Source: JAPUIN01 sp041580375 | GTDB taxonomy: Bacteria > Acidobacteriota > Polarisedimenticolia > Gp22-AA2 | Length of the DNA stretch: 25,566 bases | NCBI GenBank assembly: GCA_041580375.1 | Contig: JBFGDZ010000028.1 | Coordinates: forward strand, 1 to 25,566 | Direction: 5' to 3' | In this document: one piece after another, positions 14,490-23,092 of the stretch | Layout: each line of letters starts with the position of its first letter | Position numbering within the stretch: the stretch's first letter is position 1 | Position numbers and translations under genes: made by a program | Notes under the pieces: generated by a model | The model's input: only the letters and a program-made list of their open reading frames with translations | Told to the model about the DNA's origin: nothing | Database searches by the model: none

Positions 14490-16316
14490 TCAGGCGGAGC
14501 CGTTCCGCGGCCGGCCGCCGTCGTCGTCCGGCGCCGTCTCCTGAAGGCCGAACTGGAGTTCGTGCAGCCGGTAGTAGATGCCCCGCCGGGCGAGAAGATC
14601 CTCGTGCCGCCCCTCCTCCACCAGACGACCGTGGTGGAGCACGAGGATGCGGTCCGATCCGACGATCGTCGAGAGGCGGTGGGCGATGATCAAGGATGTG
14701 CGCCCACGGAGGAGACGGCCGAGAGCGTCCTGAATGAGCGCCTCGGTCTCCGTGTCGACGCTCGAGGTGGCCTCGTCCAGGATCAGAATGGCGGGATCGC
14801 AGGCGAGGGCCCGGGCGAACGAGATCAGCTGCTTCTGGCCGACTGACAGATTGCCGCCGCGCTCGCGGATCGGCTCGTCGTATCCGGCCGGGAAGCGCCG
14901 GATAAAGTCGTCGGCGTGCACCAGGCGCGCGGCCTCATGGATGCGCTCGTCCGGCATGCCGTCGTCGCCGAACGCGATATTGTCGCGCACGCTGCCGCTG
15001 ACCAGCACGTGATCCTGCATGACGACGCCGACTTGGGTGCGGACCCGACGGAGCGGAACGGCTCTCAGGTCGACGCCATCCACCCGGATCGCGCCCCCGA
15101 CCGGATCGTAGAGGCGGATGAGGAGCTTGCTCAGCGTCGTCTTGCCGGCGCCGGTGGCGCCGACCACGGCGACGTGCTCGCCCGGCGCGAGCCGGAACGA
15201 GACGCCCTGCAGCACCGGCTCGCCGGGATGGTAGTGGAACTGGACCCCGTCGAACTCGACGCTCCCGCGGATCGCTCCGTGATCGACGGGCACAGGGGGA
15301 TCGACGATCGAGGGACGGGCATCGAGCAGCTGGAAGACCCTCTCGAGCGAAGCCATCGCGGCCTGCATGACGGCGTAGAAGCCCGACAGCTCCCGGATGG
15401 GCCTGAAGAAGCGCGCCGCGTACTCGAGGAAGGCGGCCAGCGTGCCGAACGTGAGGGCGTCGGAGTCGAAGAGGTGTCGCAGACCTCCGTGCCAGGCGAT
15501 GAGCGCGATGGCGAAGTGGGAGACGAGCTCGACGACCGCCGAGAACGAGGACTCGTACACGACCGACTGCAACTCGGAGTCTCGGTGATCGCGGTTGAGC
15601 GCGACGAACTCCTCGCTCTGGCGCTTTTCTCCCCGGAAGAGCTGGACGAGGAGCATCCCCGAGAGCGCTTCCTGCAGCGAGGCGTTGATCAGGGCGATGC
15701 GGCGGCGCACCTCCCGGTACGCGTGGCGGATGCGACCGCGGAAGAGCGCCGAGAGCAGAAACAGGATCGGCACGACGGTGAGGGTCACGAGGGCCAGACG
15801 CCAGTCGAGCCACAGCAGGATCCCGACGATGGCGATCAGCTGCAGGCTGTCCCCGAGGAGCGTGACGACCCCGGTGGAGAAGAGGTCCGCGAGCGCCTCG
15901 ATGTCGGTCGTCACCCTCGACATGAGGCGGCCGACGGGGTGCGCGTCGAAGAAGGACGAATCGAGACGCTGCAGGTGGGAGAAGACGCGCGTCCGGAGAG
16001 CGAGGACGATCTTCTGGCCCGTGAGCTCGGTGAGGTAGAGATGCCCGTACCGCACCGCCATCTCGATCGCGAAGGCGAGGGCGAACAGGACGATCACGAT
16101 CCACACGCCCTCCGCCCGGCGCGGCACCAGGTGGTCGTCGATCAGCGTGCGCAGCAGGAGCGGCTGCACCAGCCCGGCCGCCATGAGGATGAACACCAGG
16201 AGGACCGAGGAGGCGATCAGCGAGACGTGCGGACGGAGCCACGGGAGGACGCGGCGTACCAGCCGGGCGTCGTACGCTTTCCCCACCACCTCGTCGTCGT
16301 GCATCGGCCCGCTCAC
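14490..16316 (-). CDS. ABC exporter half-transporter, MdlB/BmrD-like subunit with canonical ATPase residues
   Basis: The 608-residue protein has an N-terminal membrane domain of about six helices (residues 25-320, starting VLPWLRPHVSLIASSVLLV) fused to a nucleotide-binding domain. That domain shows Walker A VGATGAGKTTLSKLLIRLYD near residue 385, Q loop GVVMQDHVLVSGSVRDNIAF, signature NLSVGQKQLISFARAL, Walker B AILILDEATSS with the catalytic Glu, and the switch His in LIIAHRLSTI. The signature LSVGQ deviates from LSGGQ, exactly as in MdlB. The start is a GTG overlapping the stop of the partner gene (GTGA), with GGAGG four bases upstream. With the upstream subunit it should form a heterodimeric inner-membrane exporter. 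The substrate (drug, lipid or peptide) cannot be read from the sequence. Confidence 0.95.
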   Translation of the reverse strand: MSGPMHDDEVVGKAYDARLVRRVLPWLRPHVSLIASSVLLVFILMAAGLVQPLLLRTLIDDHLVPRRAEGVWIVIVLFALAFAIEMAVRYGHLYLTELTGQKIVLALRTRVFSHLQRLDSSFFDAHPVGRLMSRVTTDIEALADLFSTGVVTLLGDSLQLIAIVGILLWLDWRLALVTLTVVPILFLLSALFRGRIRHAYREVRRRIALINASLQEALSGMLLVQLFRGEKRQSEEFVALNRDHRDSELQSVVYESSFSAVVELVSHFAIALIAWHGGLRHLFDSDALTFGTLAAFLEYAARFFRPIRELSGFYAVMQAAMASLERVFQLLDARPSIVDPPVPVDHGAIRGSVEFDGVQFHYHPGEPVLQGVSFRLAPGEHVAVVGATGAGKTTLSKLLIRLYDPVGGAIRVDGVDLRAVPLRRVRTQVGVVMQDHVLVSGSVRDNIAFGDDGMPDERIHEAARLVHADDFIRRFPAGYDEPIRERGGNLSVGQKQLISFARALACDPAILILDEATSSVDTETEALIQDALGRLLRGRTSLIIAHRLSTIVGSDRILVLHHGRLVEEGRHEDLLARRGIYYRLHELQFGLQETAPDDDGGRPRNGSA

Positions 16317-18064
16317 ATCGCCTCCAGCTCGCTCTCGATCCTCTGCTGGCGGACCATCCGGCCGAAGAGCCCGTCATCGCGGCGGAGCAGGGAGCGGGGA
16401 TCTCCGGCCTCCGCGATCCGGCCGTCGCTGAGGACCACGATCAGATCGGCGTCCATCAGGGGGGCGACGCGATGGCTCACGAGCAGCGTCGTGCGTCCCC
16501 GCATGGACCCGCGCAGGGATTTCAGAATGGCCTCCTCGGTGTCCGCGTCGATGCTGCTCAGGGCATCGTCCAGGATCAGGATGCGGGGCTCGAGGAGCAA
16601 CGCCCGGGCCAGGGCGACGCGCTGCCGCTGGCCCCCGGACAGCGTCACGCCCCGCTCGCCGACGATGGTGTCGAGGCCGCGCGTGAACTGCGGCAGATCG
16701 CGGGTCAGCTGCGCCATCTCCGCGACCGCCTCGATGCGTTCACGCGGGGCGTCGGGGCGGCCCAGAGCGATGTTCTCCGCGATCGTTCTCGAAAACAGGA
16801 AGGTCTCCTGCGGCACGACGCCGACGTGGCGGCGCAGGTGCTGCGTGGGGAGCGCGGTGATGTCGTGGCCGTCGAGGAGGATCGTTCCCGGGGGAACGGC
16901 GTAGACGGCGGACAGGAGCCGGACGAGCGTCGATTTGCCGGCCCCGACCCGTCCGACGATCCCGACGAGGCTGCCCGCCGGGATGTCCAGATCGACACCG
17001 CGCAGCCGGGGTCGCGGCGCGGCGGTGGCCCCGTCCGGATAGGCGAAGGTGAGGTTGCGGATCGACACGCTCCCGTCGAGGGACGGGGCGGGCCCGACCA
17101 CGGCATCGCCCGGGATGTCGCTGCGCTCGGCGAGGATCTCCCGAACGCGGTCCACGGCGCCGAGGCCCCGCTGGAACGTGCCCAAGATCCAGCCCATGAT
17201 GATGGTCCGGTCGGTCAGCGGAACCAGATAGGAGATGAACGCGACGAACCCGCCGAGGCTCAGATCCCTCTCGATCACGTGCAGTCCGCCGATCCAGAAG
17301 ACGACGAGGGTGCCGCCCCCGCCGAGCCCCCTCATGAGGACGCCGATCAGGCCGCGGCTGCGCGCCAGCGCGATGGTCCGATCGAGATACGTGCGGCACA
17401 ACGACCGAAAAGCGCGGGTCTCGGACTCCTCGCGGGCGTACGCCTTGACCATGTTGATGCCGGTGAGATTCTCCTGGACCTTGTTGCTGATCTCCGCCAG
17501 TTGCTCCTGCGCGGCGTTGCTGCGCCGGTGGATCGTCCGGCTGACGCGGTAGACCCCGGCCAGGAGCAGGGGGTAGGGAAGGACGGCCGCGAGGGTCAGC
17601 AGCGGATCGAGGATCGCCATGAGCGTCAGACCGATCGAATACGCGAAGATGAGGTCGGCGGCGTAGAGCACGCACGGGCCGTACAGGGAGCGGATCAGGC
17701 GGAGGTCGTTCACGGCCCGAGACATCAGCTCGCCGGTGCGGTAGCGATCGTAGAAGGATGCGGGCAGCGTCTGCAGGTGGGCGAAGAGCTCGTTGCGGAC
17801 GTCGTACACGACTCGCCGGGAGGCCCCCAGCATGAAGAGCCGCGACCAGGTCCGGACGATCGCCAGCGCGATCGCCGTGGCCGCGATCAGAAGCGCTCCG
17901 GAGGCGAGGGAGGAGGGCGTGGCACGCCCGGACTCCAGCGCGTCGATGATCCCCCTGAGCATCCAGGGGATCGACATGAGCAGGGCGTTCGTGGCGACGA
18001 GAAACACGAGGCCCCACAGGTAATGACGTCCGTGACGCCGGAAATGGCGGAGGATGAACGACAT
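16313..18064 (-). CDS. ABC exporter half-transporter, MdlA/BmrC-like subunit with degenerate Walker B
   Basis: A membrane domain of about six helices (FRRHGRHYLWGLVFLVATNA at the start, conserved ASFYDRYRTGELMSR loop) is followed by a nucleotide-binding domain. That domain shows Walker A GIVGRVGAGKSTLVRLL near residue 370, Q loop GVVPQETFLFSRTIAENIAL, consensus signature TLSGGQRQRVALARAL, and Walker B RILILDDALSSIDADTEE. The catalytic Glu after the Walker B Asp is replaced by Asp, as in MdlA and other heterodimer subunits that form the non-hydrolysing site. The ATG at 18064 begins seven bases after the holB stop; a GTG at 18094, overlapping holB, would add ten residues. It ends with a 4-base overlap into the gene for its partner, and the whole block follows tmk and holB. 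Confidence 0.95.
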   Translation of the reverse strand: MSFILRHFRRHGRHYLWGLVFLVATNALLMSIPWMLRGIIDALESGRATPSSLASGALLIAATAIALAIVRTWSRLFMLGASRRVVYDVRNELFAHLQTLPASFYDRYRTGELMSRAVNDLRLIRSLYGPCVLYAADLIFAYSIGLTLMAILDPLLTLAAVLPYPLLLAGVYRVSRTIHRRSNAAQEQLAEISNKVQENLTGINMVKAYAREESETRAFRSLCRTYLDRTIALARSRGLIGVLMRGLGGGGTLVVFWIGGLHVIERDLSLGGFVAFISYLVPLTDRTIIMGWILGTFQRGLGAVDRVREILAERSDIPGDAVVGPAPSLDGSVSIRNLTFAYPDGATAAPRPRLRGVDLDIPAGSLVGIVGRVGAGKSTLVRLLSAVYAVPPGTILLDGHDITALPTQHLRRHVGVVPQETFLFSRTIAENIALGRPDAPRERIEAVAEMAQLTRDLPQFTRGLDTIVGERGVTLSGGQRQRVALARALLLEPRILILDDALSSIDADTEEAILKSLRGSMRGRTTLLVSHRVAPLMDADLIVVLSDGRIAEAGDPRSLLRRDDGLFGRMVRQQRIESELEAM

Positions 18065-18071
18065 GGCGGGG

Positions 18072-19196
18072 TCAGGTGGCGCGAGCGGCGGCACCCGCGG
18101 GCGGATCGGGCAGAAGTTCGAGAAAGAGGTTCTCCAGGAGCAGTTGCCGGTGGCCCCTGCGCCGGATCGCTGCGAGGGTGGCGTCGAGGCTCTCGACGAC
18201 CCGTGCCGCGCGGGCCCCGAGCCGGACGGCGAGGGGCTCGAGACGATCCTTGATGTCGACGTGGATCAGACGGGTTCCCACACCCGCGGCGGCGGGATCG
18301 GCGGCCTCGATGAGCATGAGGTCGCGGAGCAGGCTCATGAGGGTTCCGAGGTCCGCGTCCAGATCCTCGCCCCCCCGGGCCATCGACTCCGCCCGCGCCA
18401 CGGCGATTCCGGGGTCCTCCCTCCCCACGATCTCCTCGACCGTCTCGAGGATCTCGCCGCGCCGGCGCCGGTAGGCGTCCAGGTCGAGCTCCAGGGCCGC
18501 CCCCACCCGGCCGCCCGACAGTCCCGCGCGCAGCACCGCCTCGTCCTCCGGCAGTCCGTGCCGCTCCATCAGGAAGGCCGCGATCTCGAGGCGGGCGACC
18601 GGCCGGAACGGGACGGCCTGACAGCGCGAGCGGATGGTCGGGAGCAGCGCGTGCAGGGAGGGGGTGAGCAGAACGATGATCGCGTGGGAGGGAGGCTCCT
18701 CGAGCGTCTTCAGCAGCGCGTTCGCCGGCTCGGCGGGCATCCTGTGGGCCTGATCGATGATGAGGATCGAACGGCGGCCCTCGGCGGGGGGCCGCTGCAC
18801 GGCGCCGAGGCTCTGCCGGATCCGATCGATCAGGATCGTCCAGACCGGGTTCCGGATCGCCTCGGCCTGGAGCTCCTGCGCGTCGATACCGGCCGCGCTC
18901 TCCGAGCGCGGCTCGCCCTTCTCGAAATCCGAGAGTTTCTCCGGCAGCACCAGGCGCACGTCCGGGTGAACGAGGGCGCGCCCGTCGATGCGCCTGCATG
19001 TCGAACAGGCGTCGCACGGGCCGCCGGCCTCCGCCGGGCAGAGGAGGGACCGTCCCAGGGACAGCGCCGCCGTGAGCTTCCCGGACCCCCCGGGGCCGTG
19101 GAAGATCAGGGACGGGAACAGCCGCCCGGCCGCTATCGCGCGACCGAGCGCTCCGGCGGCCCGGGGCTGCCCGATGATGTCGGAGAAGACGTTCAC
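18072..19196 (-). CDS. holB: DNA polymerase III subunit delta' (clamp loader)
   Basis: The delta' subunit is a fixed part of the clamp loader that puts the beta clamp on DNA. The 374-residue protein begins NVFSDIIGQPRAAGALGRAI and has a P-loop-like GPGGSGKLTAAL near residues 35-45. It has a four-cysteine zinc module (CPAEAGGPCDACSTCRRI, near 53-70), SILIIDQAHRMPAEPANALL, KTLEEPPSHAIIVLLT, and the SRC motif in TIRSRCQAVPF that contacts a neighbour's ATP site. The P-loop GSGK is intact, unlike E. coli delta', which is not an ATPase; delta' and DnaX are similar, but the lack of a long C-terminal extension favours delta'. The GTG start overlaps the tmk stop by four bases (GTGA), a pairing of tmk and holB that is common in bacteria. 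Confidence 0.93.
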   Translation of the reverse strand: MNVFSDIIGQPRAAGALGRAIAAGRLFPSLIFHGPGGSGKLTAALSLGRSLLCPAEAGGPCDACSTCRRIDGRALVHPDVRLVLPEKLSDFEKGEPRSESAAGIDAQELQAEAIRNPVWTILIDRIRQSLGAVQRPPAEGRRSILIIDQAHRMPAEPANALLKTLEEPPSHAIIVLLTPSLHALLPTIRSRCQAVPFRPVARLEIAAFLMERHGLPEDEAVLRAGLSGGRVGAALELDLDAYRRRRGEILETVEEIVGREDPGIAVARAESMARGGEDLDADLGTLMSLLRDLMLIEAADPAAAGVGTRLIHVDIKDRLEPLAVRLGARAARVVESLDATLAAIRRRGHRQLLLENLFLELLPDPPAGAAARAT

Positions 19197-19843
19197 AACG
19201 CGATTCCGATTGTCCCGAAGAATCCCCGCATCGCCTCGACGAGACGCGCCTGCACCTCGTCGACGCTTCCACCGGCCTCGATCACGATCGTGCGCTCGGG
19301 CTCCCGGCGGGCGAGGTCCAGGTATCCGGACGCGACCTTCTCGTGGAACTCGAGATCCTCCTGTTCGAAGCGGGTCTCGTCGGCGGTTTTGGATCGGTCG
19401 CGGGCCCGCGCGCGGGTCAGCGCGGTGCGCACGTCGATGTCGAACAGCACCGTGCGATCCGGCTTCAGAGAGAGCATCTCGAGGGCGTGGAGCCTGCGGA
19501 TCATGTCGAGCGAGAGTCCCCGCCCGTAGCCCTGATAGGCGAGCGTCGCATCCGTGAACCGGTCGCAGAGGACGGGACGGTTCTGCTCCAGCGCGGGCCG
19601 GATCACCTCCTCGATGTGCTGGGCTCGCGCGGCGGCATAGAGGAGGAGCTCGCAGGTCGCCGACATGTCGCGGAAGGCCGGGTTCAGGACGAGCTTGCGG
19701 ACCCGATCACCGATCGGCGTGCCGCCCGGCTCGCGGGTCAGCACGTGGTCGATGCCCTTTTCCTCGAGATGGTTCGAGAGGATCTGGATCTGGGTCGTCT
19801 TCCCGCAGCCCTCGATGCCCTCGAAGCTGATGAAAGGTCCCAC
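19193..19843 (-). CDS. tmk: Thymidylate kinase (dTMP kinase)
   Basis: Tmk phosphorylates dTMP to dTDP. The protein shows the P-loop in FISFEGIEGCGKTTQIQ near the start, the REPGGTPIGDRVR block, the dTMP-binding DRF with TDATLAYQGYGRGL, and an Arg-rich lid region RARARDRSKTADETRFE. The GTG at 19843 is preferred: a GGAG lies nine bases upstream and it gives 216 residues, the usual length, beginning MGPFISFEG. A GTG at 19867 is also in frame (224 residues) but has no ribosome binding site. The stop overlaps the start of holB. The gene heads a likely tmk-holB-ABC-ABC operon and is divergent from a small cysteine-rich gene. Confidence 0.96.
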   Translation of the reverse strand: MGPFISFEGIEGCGKTTQIQILSNHLEEKGIDHVLTREPGGTPIGDRVRKLVLNPAFRDMSATCELLLYAAARAQHIEEVIRPALEQNRPVLCDRFTDATLAYQGYGRGLSLDMIRRLHALEMLSLKPDRTVLFDIDVRTALTRARARDRSKTADETRFEQEDLEFHEKVASGYLDLARREPERTIVIEAGGSVDEVQARLVEAMRGFFGTIGIAL

Positions 19844-19923
19844 TCGCGTGATCTCCGCCGCCGTCACCAGGGGCAGTCCGGGGGACGGATCGCCTGAGGA
19901 GGGACCGGCATGTTATCACAGTC

Positions 19924-19932
19924 TGCTATAAT
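19924..19932 (+). promoter_or_regulatory. Extended -10 promoter of the small zinc-ribbon gene
   Basis: TGC precedes a perfect TATAAT (19927-19932). At 17 bases upstream there is no recognisable -35 box, so this would be an extended -10 promoter. Transcription would start near 19939, inside or next to the GGAGGTGGAG ribosome binding site. On the minus strand a weaker TGATAACAT (19917-19909 or so) might serve tmk. Confidence 0.55.
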
Positions 19933-19948
19933 CACCGGAGGTGGAGCC

Positions 19949-20245
19949 ATGCGCGTCTGCTTCCGATGCGGCGGCGAGATTCCCGGCGATCAGCGCGTGC
20001 TCAGGGAGGAGGACTGCCCGGCATGCGGGCAGGACCTGCACTGCTGCCGGCAGTGCCGCTTCTACGAGCCCTCGCTGAGCAAGCAGTGCGCCGAGCCGCA
20101 GGCCGAGCCGGTCCGCGCCAAGGAGCGCTCCAACTTCTGCGACTTCTTCAGCATCGCGGAGGGGCGCCCCGGCGGATCGGAGCGGCAGGCAAGCCCCGAC
20201 GCCGCGCGCGACGCCTGGCGGCGCCTGTTCAAAGATCCGTCCTAG
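19949..20245 (+). CDS. Small cysteine-rich (probable zinc-ribbon) protein
   Basis: This 98-residue protein has nine cysteines in an ordered pattern: Cys4-x2-Cys7 and Cys23-x2-Cys26 form a likely zinc ribbon, then Cys32, Cys33, Cys36, Cys47 and Cys64 occur in CCRQCRFYEPSLSKQC and SNFCDFF. The segment CRxCRFYxPxxxxQCxEPQAxxV...SNFCDFF resembles a conserved uncharacterised bacterial family that I recall but cannot name with certainty. No function is assigned; a metal-binding or protein-docking role is plausible. The ATG at 19949 follows GGAGGTGGA at 19937-19945. An in-frame ATG at 19910 would lie upstream of the predicted transcription start. The 3' end overlaps convergent ribF by four bases. 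Confidence 0.85.
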   Translation: MRVCFRCGGEIPGDQRVLREEDCPACGQDLHCCRQCRFYEPSLSKQCAEPQAEPVRAKERSNFCDFFSIAEGRPGGSERQASPDAARDAWRRLFKDPS

Positions 20246-21219
20246 GGCATCGAACCGGATCCCGCCCCGTCCGGACCGCGATCGTCGCGGAAAAACTCCC
20301 GGGCCCGCTCCACGTCCCGCCGCACCTGCGCCACGAGCGCCTCCACGGAGTCGAAACGAAGCTCCTGCCTCAGTCTCGCCAGGAAGAGCACTTCCATCTC
20401 GCGGCCGTACAGATCGCCGGTGCCGTCGAGCACGTGCGTCTCGATCGCGTAGCGGGCATGGGCGAAAGTCGGACGCGAGCCGATATTGGTGACGGCGGGA
20501 CGGGCCCCTCCGTCCAGCACCGCCCGCGTGACGTAGACGCCGTCCTGGGGGATCAGGCTGTTCCGGGCGTCCAGGTTGGCCGTCGGAAATCCGAGGTCCG
20601 CCCCCCTGGAATCCCCGTGGACGACCGTGCCCTCGATCGCGTAGGGACGCCCGAGGAGCTCGCACGCGAGCTCCACTTCGCCCGCCTGGAGGGCGCGACG
20701 GATGCGGCTGCTGCTGACGGGGCTGCCGAGGTAGCGGATCTCCGGCACCTTGAAGGCCCGGATCCCCGCGTCGGCGCAGAGACGAACCAGCATGTCGGCG
20801 TTTCCCGCGCGCGCCCGGCCGAAGTTGAAATTCGCCCCCACATAAACCTCCTGCAGGCCGAGTCCGCGCGCGAGCGTGCCGCTCACGAAGGCCTCCGGCG
20901 TGACCGACGCGAGCTCCATCGTGAACGGCAGCATGAGGACGTAATCGAGCCCGGCCTCGCGCAGCAGGGCCAGCTTCTGGCGCGTCGTCACGATCTGGTG
21001 GGGCGCGCGGTCGGGGGCGAGGATCGTGAGCGGATGCGGATCGAAGGTGATCATCAGGCTCCGGCCTTGCCCGGAGCGCGCGCTCTCCAGGACCCGATCG
21101 AGAATGGCCCGGTGGCCGCGGTGCAGGCCGTCGTAGTTTCCGATCGTCGCGACGGTGGGCGCGGAGAGGTGGGCGCGCAGGGTCGCGATGTCGTTGAATA
21201 CTTTCATGTCCGCACGCAT
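20242..21219 (-). CDS. ribF: Bifunctional riboflavin kinase / FMN adenylyltransferase
   Basis: RibF makes FMN from riboflavin and then FAD from FMN. The N-terminal nucleotidyltransferase domain (about residues 15-190) shows TIGNYDGLHRGHRAIL, MITFDPHP, VYVGANFNFGRARAG and VSSSRIRRALQAGEVELA. The C-terminal riboflavin kinase domain (about 195-310) shows GTVVHGDSRGADLGFPTANL, DGVYVTRAVLDGG, TNIGSRPTF and ETHVLDGTGDLYG. The usual ISSTRIR signature is SSSRIR here. The protein is 325 residues, close to the family norm. The ATG at 21219 has GGGAGG at the right distance; an ATG at 21207 is an alternative. It is the last gene of the asnS-rimO-pgpA-ribF run. Confidence 0.97.
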   Translation of the reverse strand: MRADMKVFNDIATLRAHLSAPTVATIGNYDGLHRGHRAILDRVLESARSGQGRSLMITFDPHPLTILAPDRAPHQIVTTRQKLALLREAGLDYVLMLPFTMELASVTPEAFVSGTLARGLGLQEVYVGANFNFGRARAGNADMLVRLCADAGIRAFKVPEIRYLGSPVSSSRIRRALQAGEVELACELLGRPYAIEGTVVHGDSRGADLGFPTANLDARNSLIPQDGVYVTRAVLDGGARPAVTNIGSRPTFAHARYAIETHVLDGTGDLYGREMEVLFLARLRQELRFDSVEALVAQVRRDVERAREFFRDDRGPDGAGSGSMP

Positions 21220-21232
21220 GGCGCCCTCCCGG

Positions 21233-21724
21233 TCAGCCTATCCATCCGGACCACACGAGCGCGAGAACCCGCAGCGCGAGATTCGCGTACAGACCCGCCA
21301 CGACGTCGTCCGCCACGATGCCGATCCCTCCCGGCAGTCGCTCCGCCTGGCGCGCGGGGGGCGGCTTCAGCACGTCCGCCACGCGGAACAGCACGAAGCC
21401 TCCCGCGAGGGTCCATGCGTCGAGGGGCCAGGCGACGAACGTGACGAACTGTCCCGCCACCTCGTCCAGGACGACGGATTTCGGATCCGGATCCCCGAGT
21501 GCGCGCGACGCGGCGTCCGAGACGAGGACGGCCAGCCCGATCAGCAGGGCCGCGAGGACCGCGAACCCCCACGCCGGCAGCGCGCTCCCGGCCAGCATGA
21601 CGAGCGGCAGCGCCGCGAGGGAGCCGGCCGTCCCCGGCGCGATCGGTGCCCGGCCCACCCCGAAGAGGGTCGCGGCCAGCACCGCCCACCGGGATCCCTG
21701 CGAGCCCGGCCGGGTCCTCGTCAC
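21233..21724 (-). CDS. pgpA: Phosphatidylglycerophosphatase A
   Basis: PgpA removes the phosphate from phosphatidylglycerol phosphate in the inner membrane to give phosphatidylglycerol. The 163-residue protein has the family signatures GRAPIAPGTAGSL near residues 24-36, VVLDEVAGQFVTF near 85-97 (Asp and Glu of the metal site) and GIVADDVVAGLYANLAL near the C terminus, with four hydrophobic segments. The start is a GTG that overlaps the rimO stop by four bases, so translation is coupled. ribF follows 13 bases later. The phospholipid step has no obvious metabolic link with its neighbours; the arrangement seems to be a compact housekeeping operon. Confidence 0.94.
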   Translation of the reverse strand: MTRTRPGSQGSRWAVLAATLFGVGRAPIAPGTAGSLAALPLVMLAGSALPAWGFAVLAALLIGLAVLVSDAASRALGDPDPKSVVLDEVAGQFVTFVAWPLDAWTLAGGFVLFRVADVLKPPPARQAERLPGGIGIVADDVVAGLYANLALRVLALVWSGWIG

Positions 21725-23079
21725 CGGGCGGGTCCGGCGGGCACAGCCTCGACCGCGGCACCGAACAGGTCGTATCCGTGCACGCGATCGATGCGGGTCC
21801 TGACGAAGTCCCCGGCCGACAGCGCGCGCGGCGCGTCAGTGAGGATCACACGGCCGTCGATCTCCGGCGCCTGGCCCTCCATGCGCCCGCAGATCAGCAG
21901 GTCGCTCTCCTCGTGCGGGCCCTCGACCATGACCCTCACCTCGCGTCCGATCCACCTCCGGTTGCGCTTCGCCGCGCCCCGTTCCTGGATCCGGAGCAGC
22001 CGCTCACGGCGCCGCTCCTTGACCTCCGCGGGAACGTCGTCCGCGAGGCCCGCCGCCGCGGTGCCCTGCTCCTCGGAGTAGGTGAACACGCCCGCGTGAT
22101 CGAGCCGCGCCTCGTCGACGAAGCCGCAGAGGGTCTCGAAGTGCTCCTCGCTCTCCCCGGGGAATCCGACGATGAAGGTCGAACGCAGCGAGATCCCGGG
22201 AACGCGATCCCTCAGATTCTCGATGAGCCGCAGGTGGGACCCCGCGTTCCCGCCGCGGCGCATCACCCTGAGGATCCCGGCGTCGGCGTGCTGGAGCGGC
22301 AGATCGAGATAGCGCGCCACCCGGCGACACGCCGCGAGGGCCTCGACGAATTCGGGGGTGATTCGATTCGGATACGCGTAGAGCACCCGGATCCACTCCG
22401 GACCCTGCACCTCGTCGAGAGCCCGCAGGAGGCGGGCCAGGCTGGCGCCGTCGCTCCGATCGGCCCCGTAGTCGGTCGTGTCCTGGGCGATGAGATTGAT
22501 CTCCACGGCGCCCGCCGCCGCCAACCGGCGCGTTTCCTCGACGATCGACGCGATGGATCGGGATCGCTGCGCCCCGCGGAACGAGGGGATGGCGCAGAAC
22601 GAGCAGGTGTGATCGCAGCCCTCCGAGATCTTGACGTAGACCGAGTGTCCGGGCGTCGACAGCAGCCGGGGCGTCTCGTGAGAATAGAGATAGCGCGCCG
22701 CGCCGCGGCTGGCCTCGAAGCGCGCGCCGGGCTCCAGGGCGCAGGCGTCGGCGATGCGCTCCAGGTCGTCCAGCCCGACCAGGGCGTCGATCTCGGGAAT
22801 GGCGTCGGAGAGCTCGTCCCGGCTGCGCTGCACCATGCAACCGGCCACGACGAGCCGGCGGCAGCGGCCACTCTTCTTCAGCTCCGCCATCTCGAGAATC
22901 GCGTCGATCGATTCCCGGCGCGCCGGATCGATGAACGTGCAGGTGTTGACGACGAGGACGTCCGCCTCGCCCGGGTCGGAGGTGATCGCGTACCCGCTCG
23001 CGCGCAGCGTGCCGAGCATGATCTCGCTGTCGACCAGGTTCTTGGGGCAGCCGAGGCTGACCAGACCGACCTTCAGCAT
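21721..23079 (-). CDS. rimO: Ribosomal protein S12 methylthiotransferase RimO
   Basis: RimO is a radical SAM enzyme that adds a methylthio group to a conserved Asp of ribosomal protein S12. The 452-residue protein has the N-terminal cluster domain with Cys11 (SLGCPKNLVDSE), Cys47 (NTCTFIDPA) and Cys81 (AGCMVQ). The radical SAM motif CDHTCSFCAIPSFRG and IVGFPGESEEHFE follow, and a C-terminal TRAM domain of about 65 residues. SLGCPKNLVDSE with NTCTFIDPAR separates RimO from the tRNA enzyme MiaB. The ATG at 23079 lies 13 bases after the asnS stop. Together with asnS, this puts two translation genes at the head of the operon. Confidence 0.96.
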   Translation of the reverse strand: MLKVGLVSLGCPKNLVDSEIMLGTLRASGYAITSDPGEADVLVVNTCTFIDPARRESIDAILEMAELKKSGRCRRLVVAGCMVQRSRDELSDAIPEIDALVGLDDLERIADACALEPGARFEASRGAARYLYSHETPRLLSTPGHSVYVKISEGCDHTCSFCAIPSFRGAQRSRSIASIVEETRRLAAAGAVEINLIAQDTTDYGADRSDGASLARLLRALDEVQGPEWIRVLYAYPNRITPEFVEALAACRRVARYLDLPLQHADAGILRVMRRGGNAGSHLRLIENLRDRVPGISLRSTFIVGFPGESEEHFETLCGFVDEARLDHAGVFTYSEEQGTAAAGLADDVPAEVKERRRERLLRIQERGAAKRNRRWIGREVRVMVEGPHEESDLLICGRMEGQAPEIDGRVILTDAPRALSAGDFVRTRIDRVHGYDLFGAAVEAVPAGPAR

Positions 23080-23092
23080 CGCGGGGGGCGCC

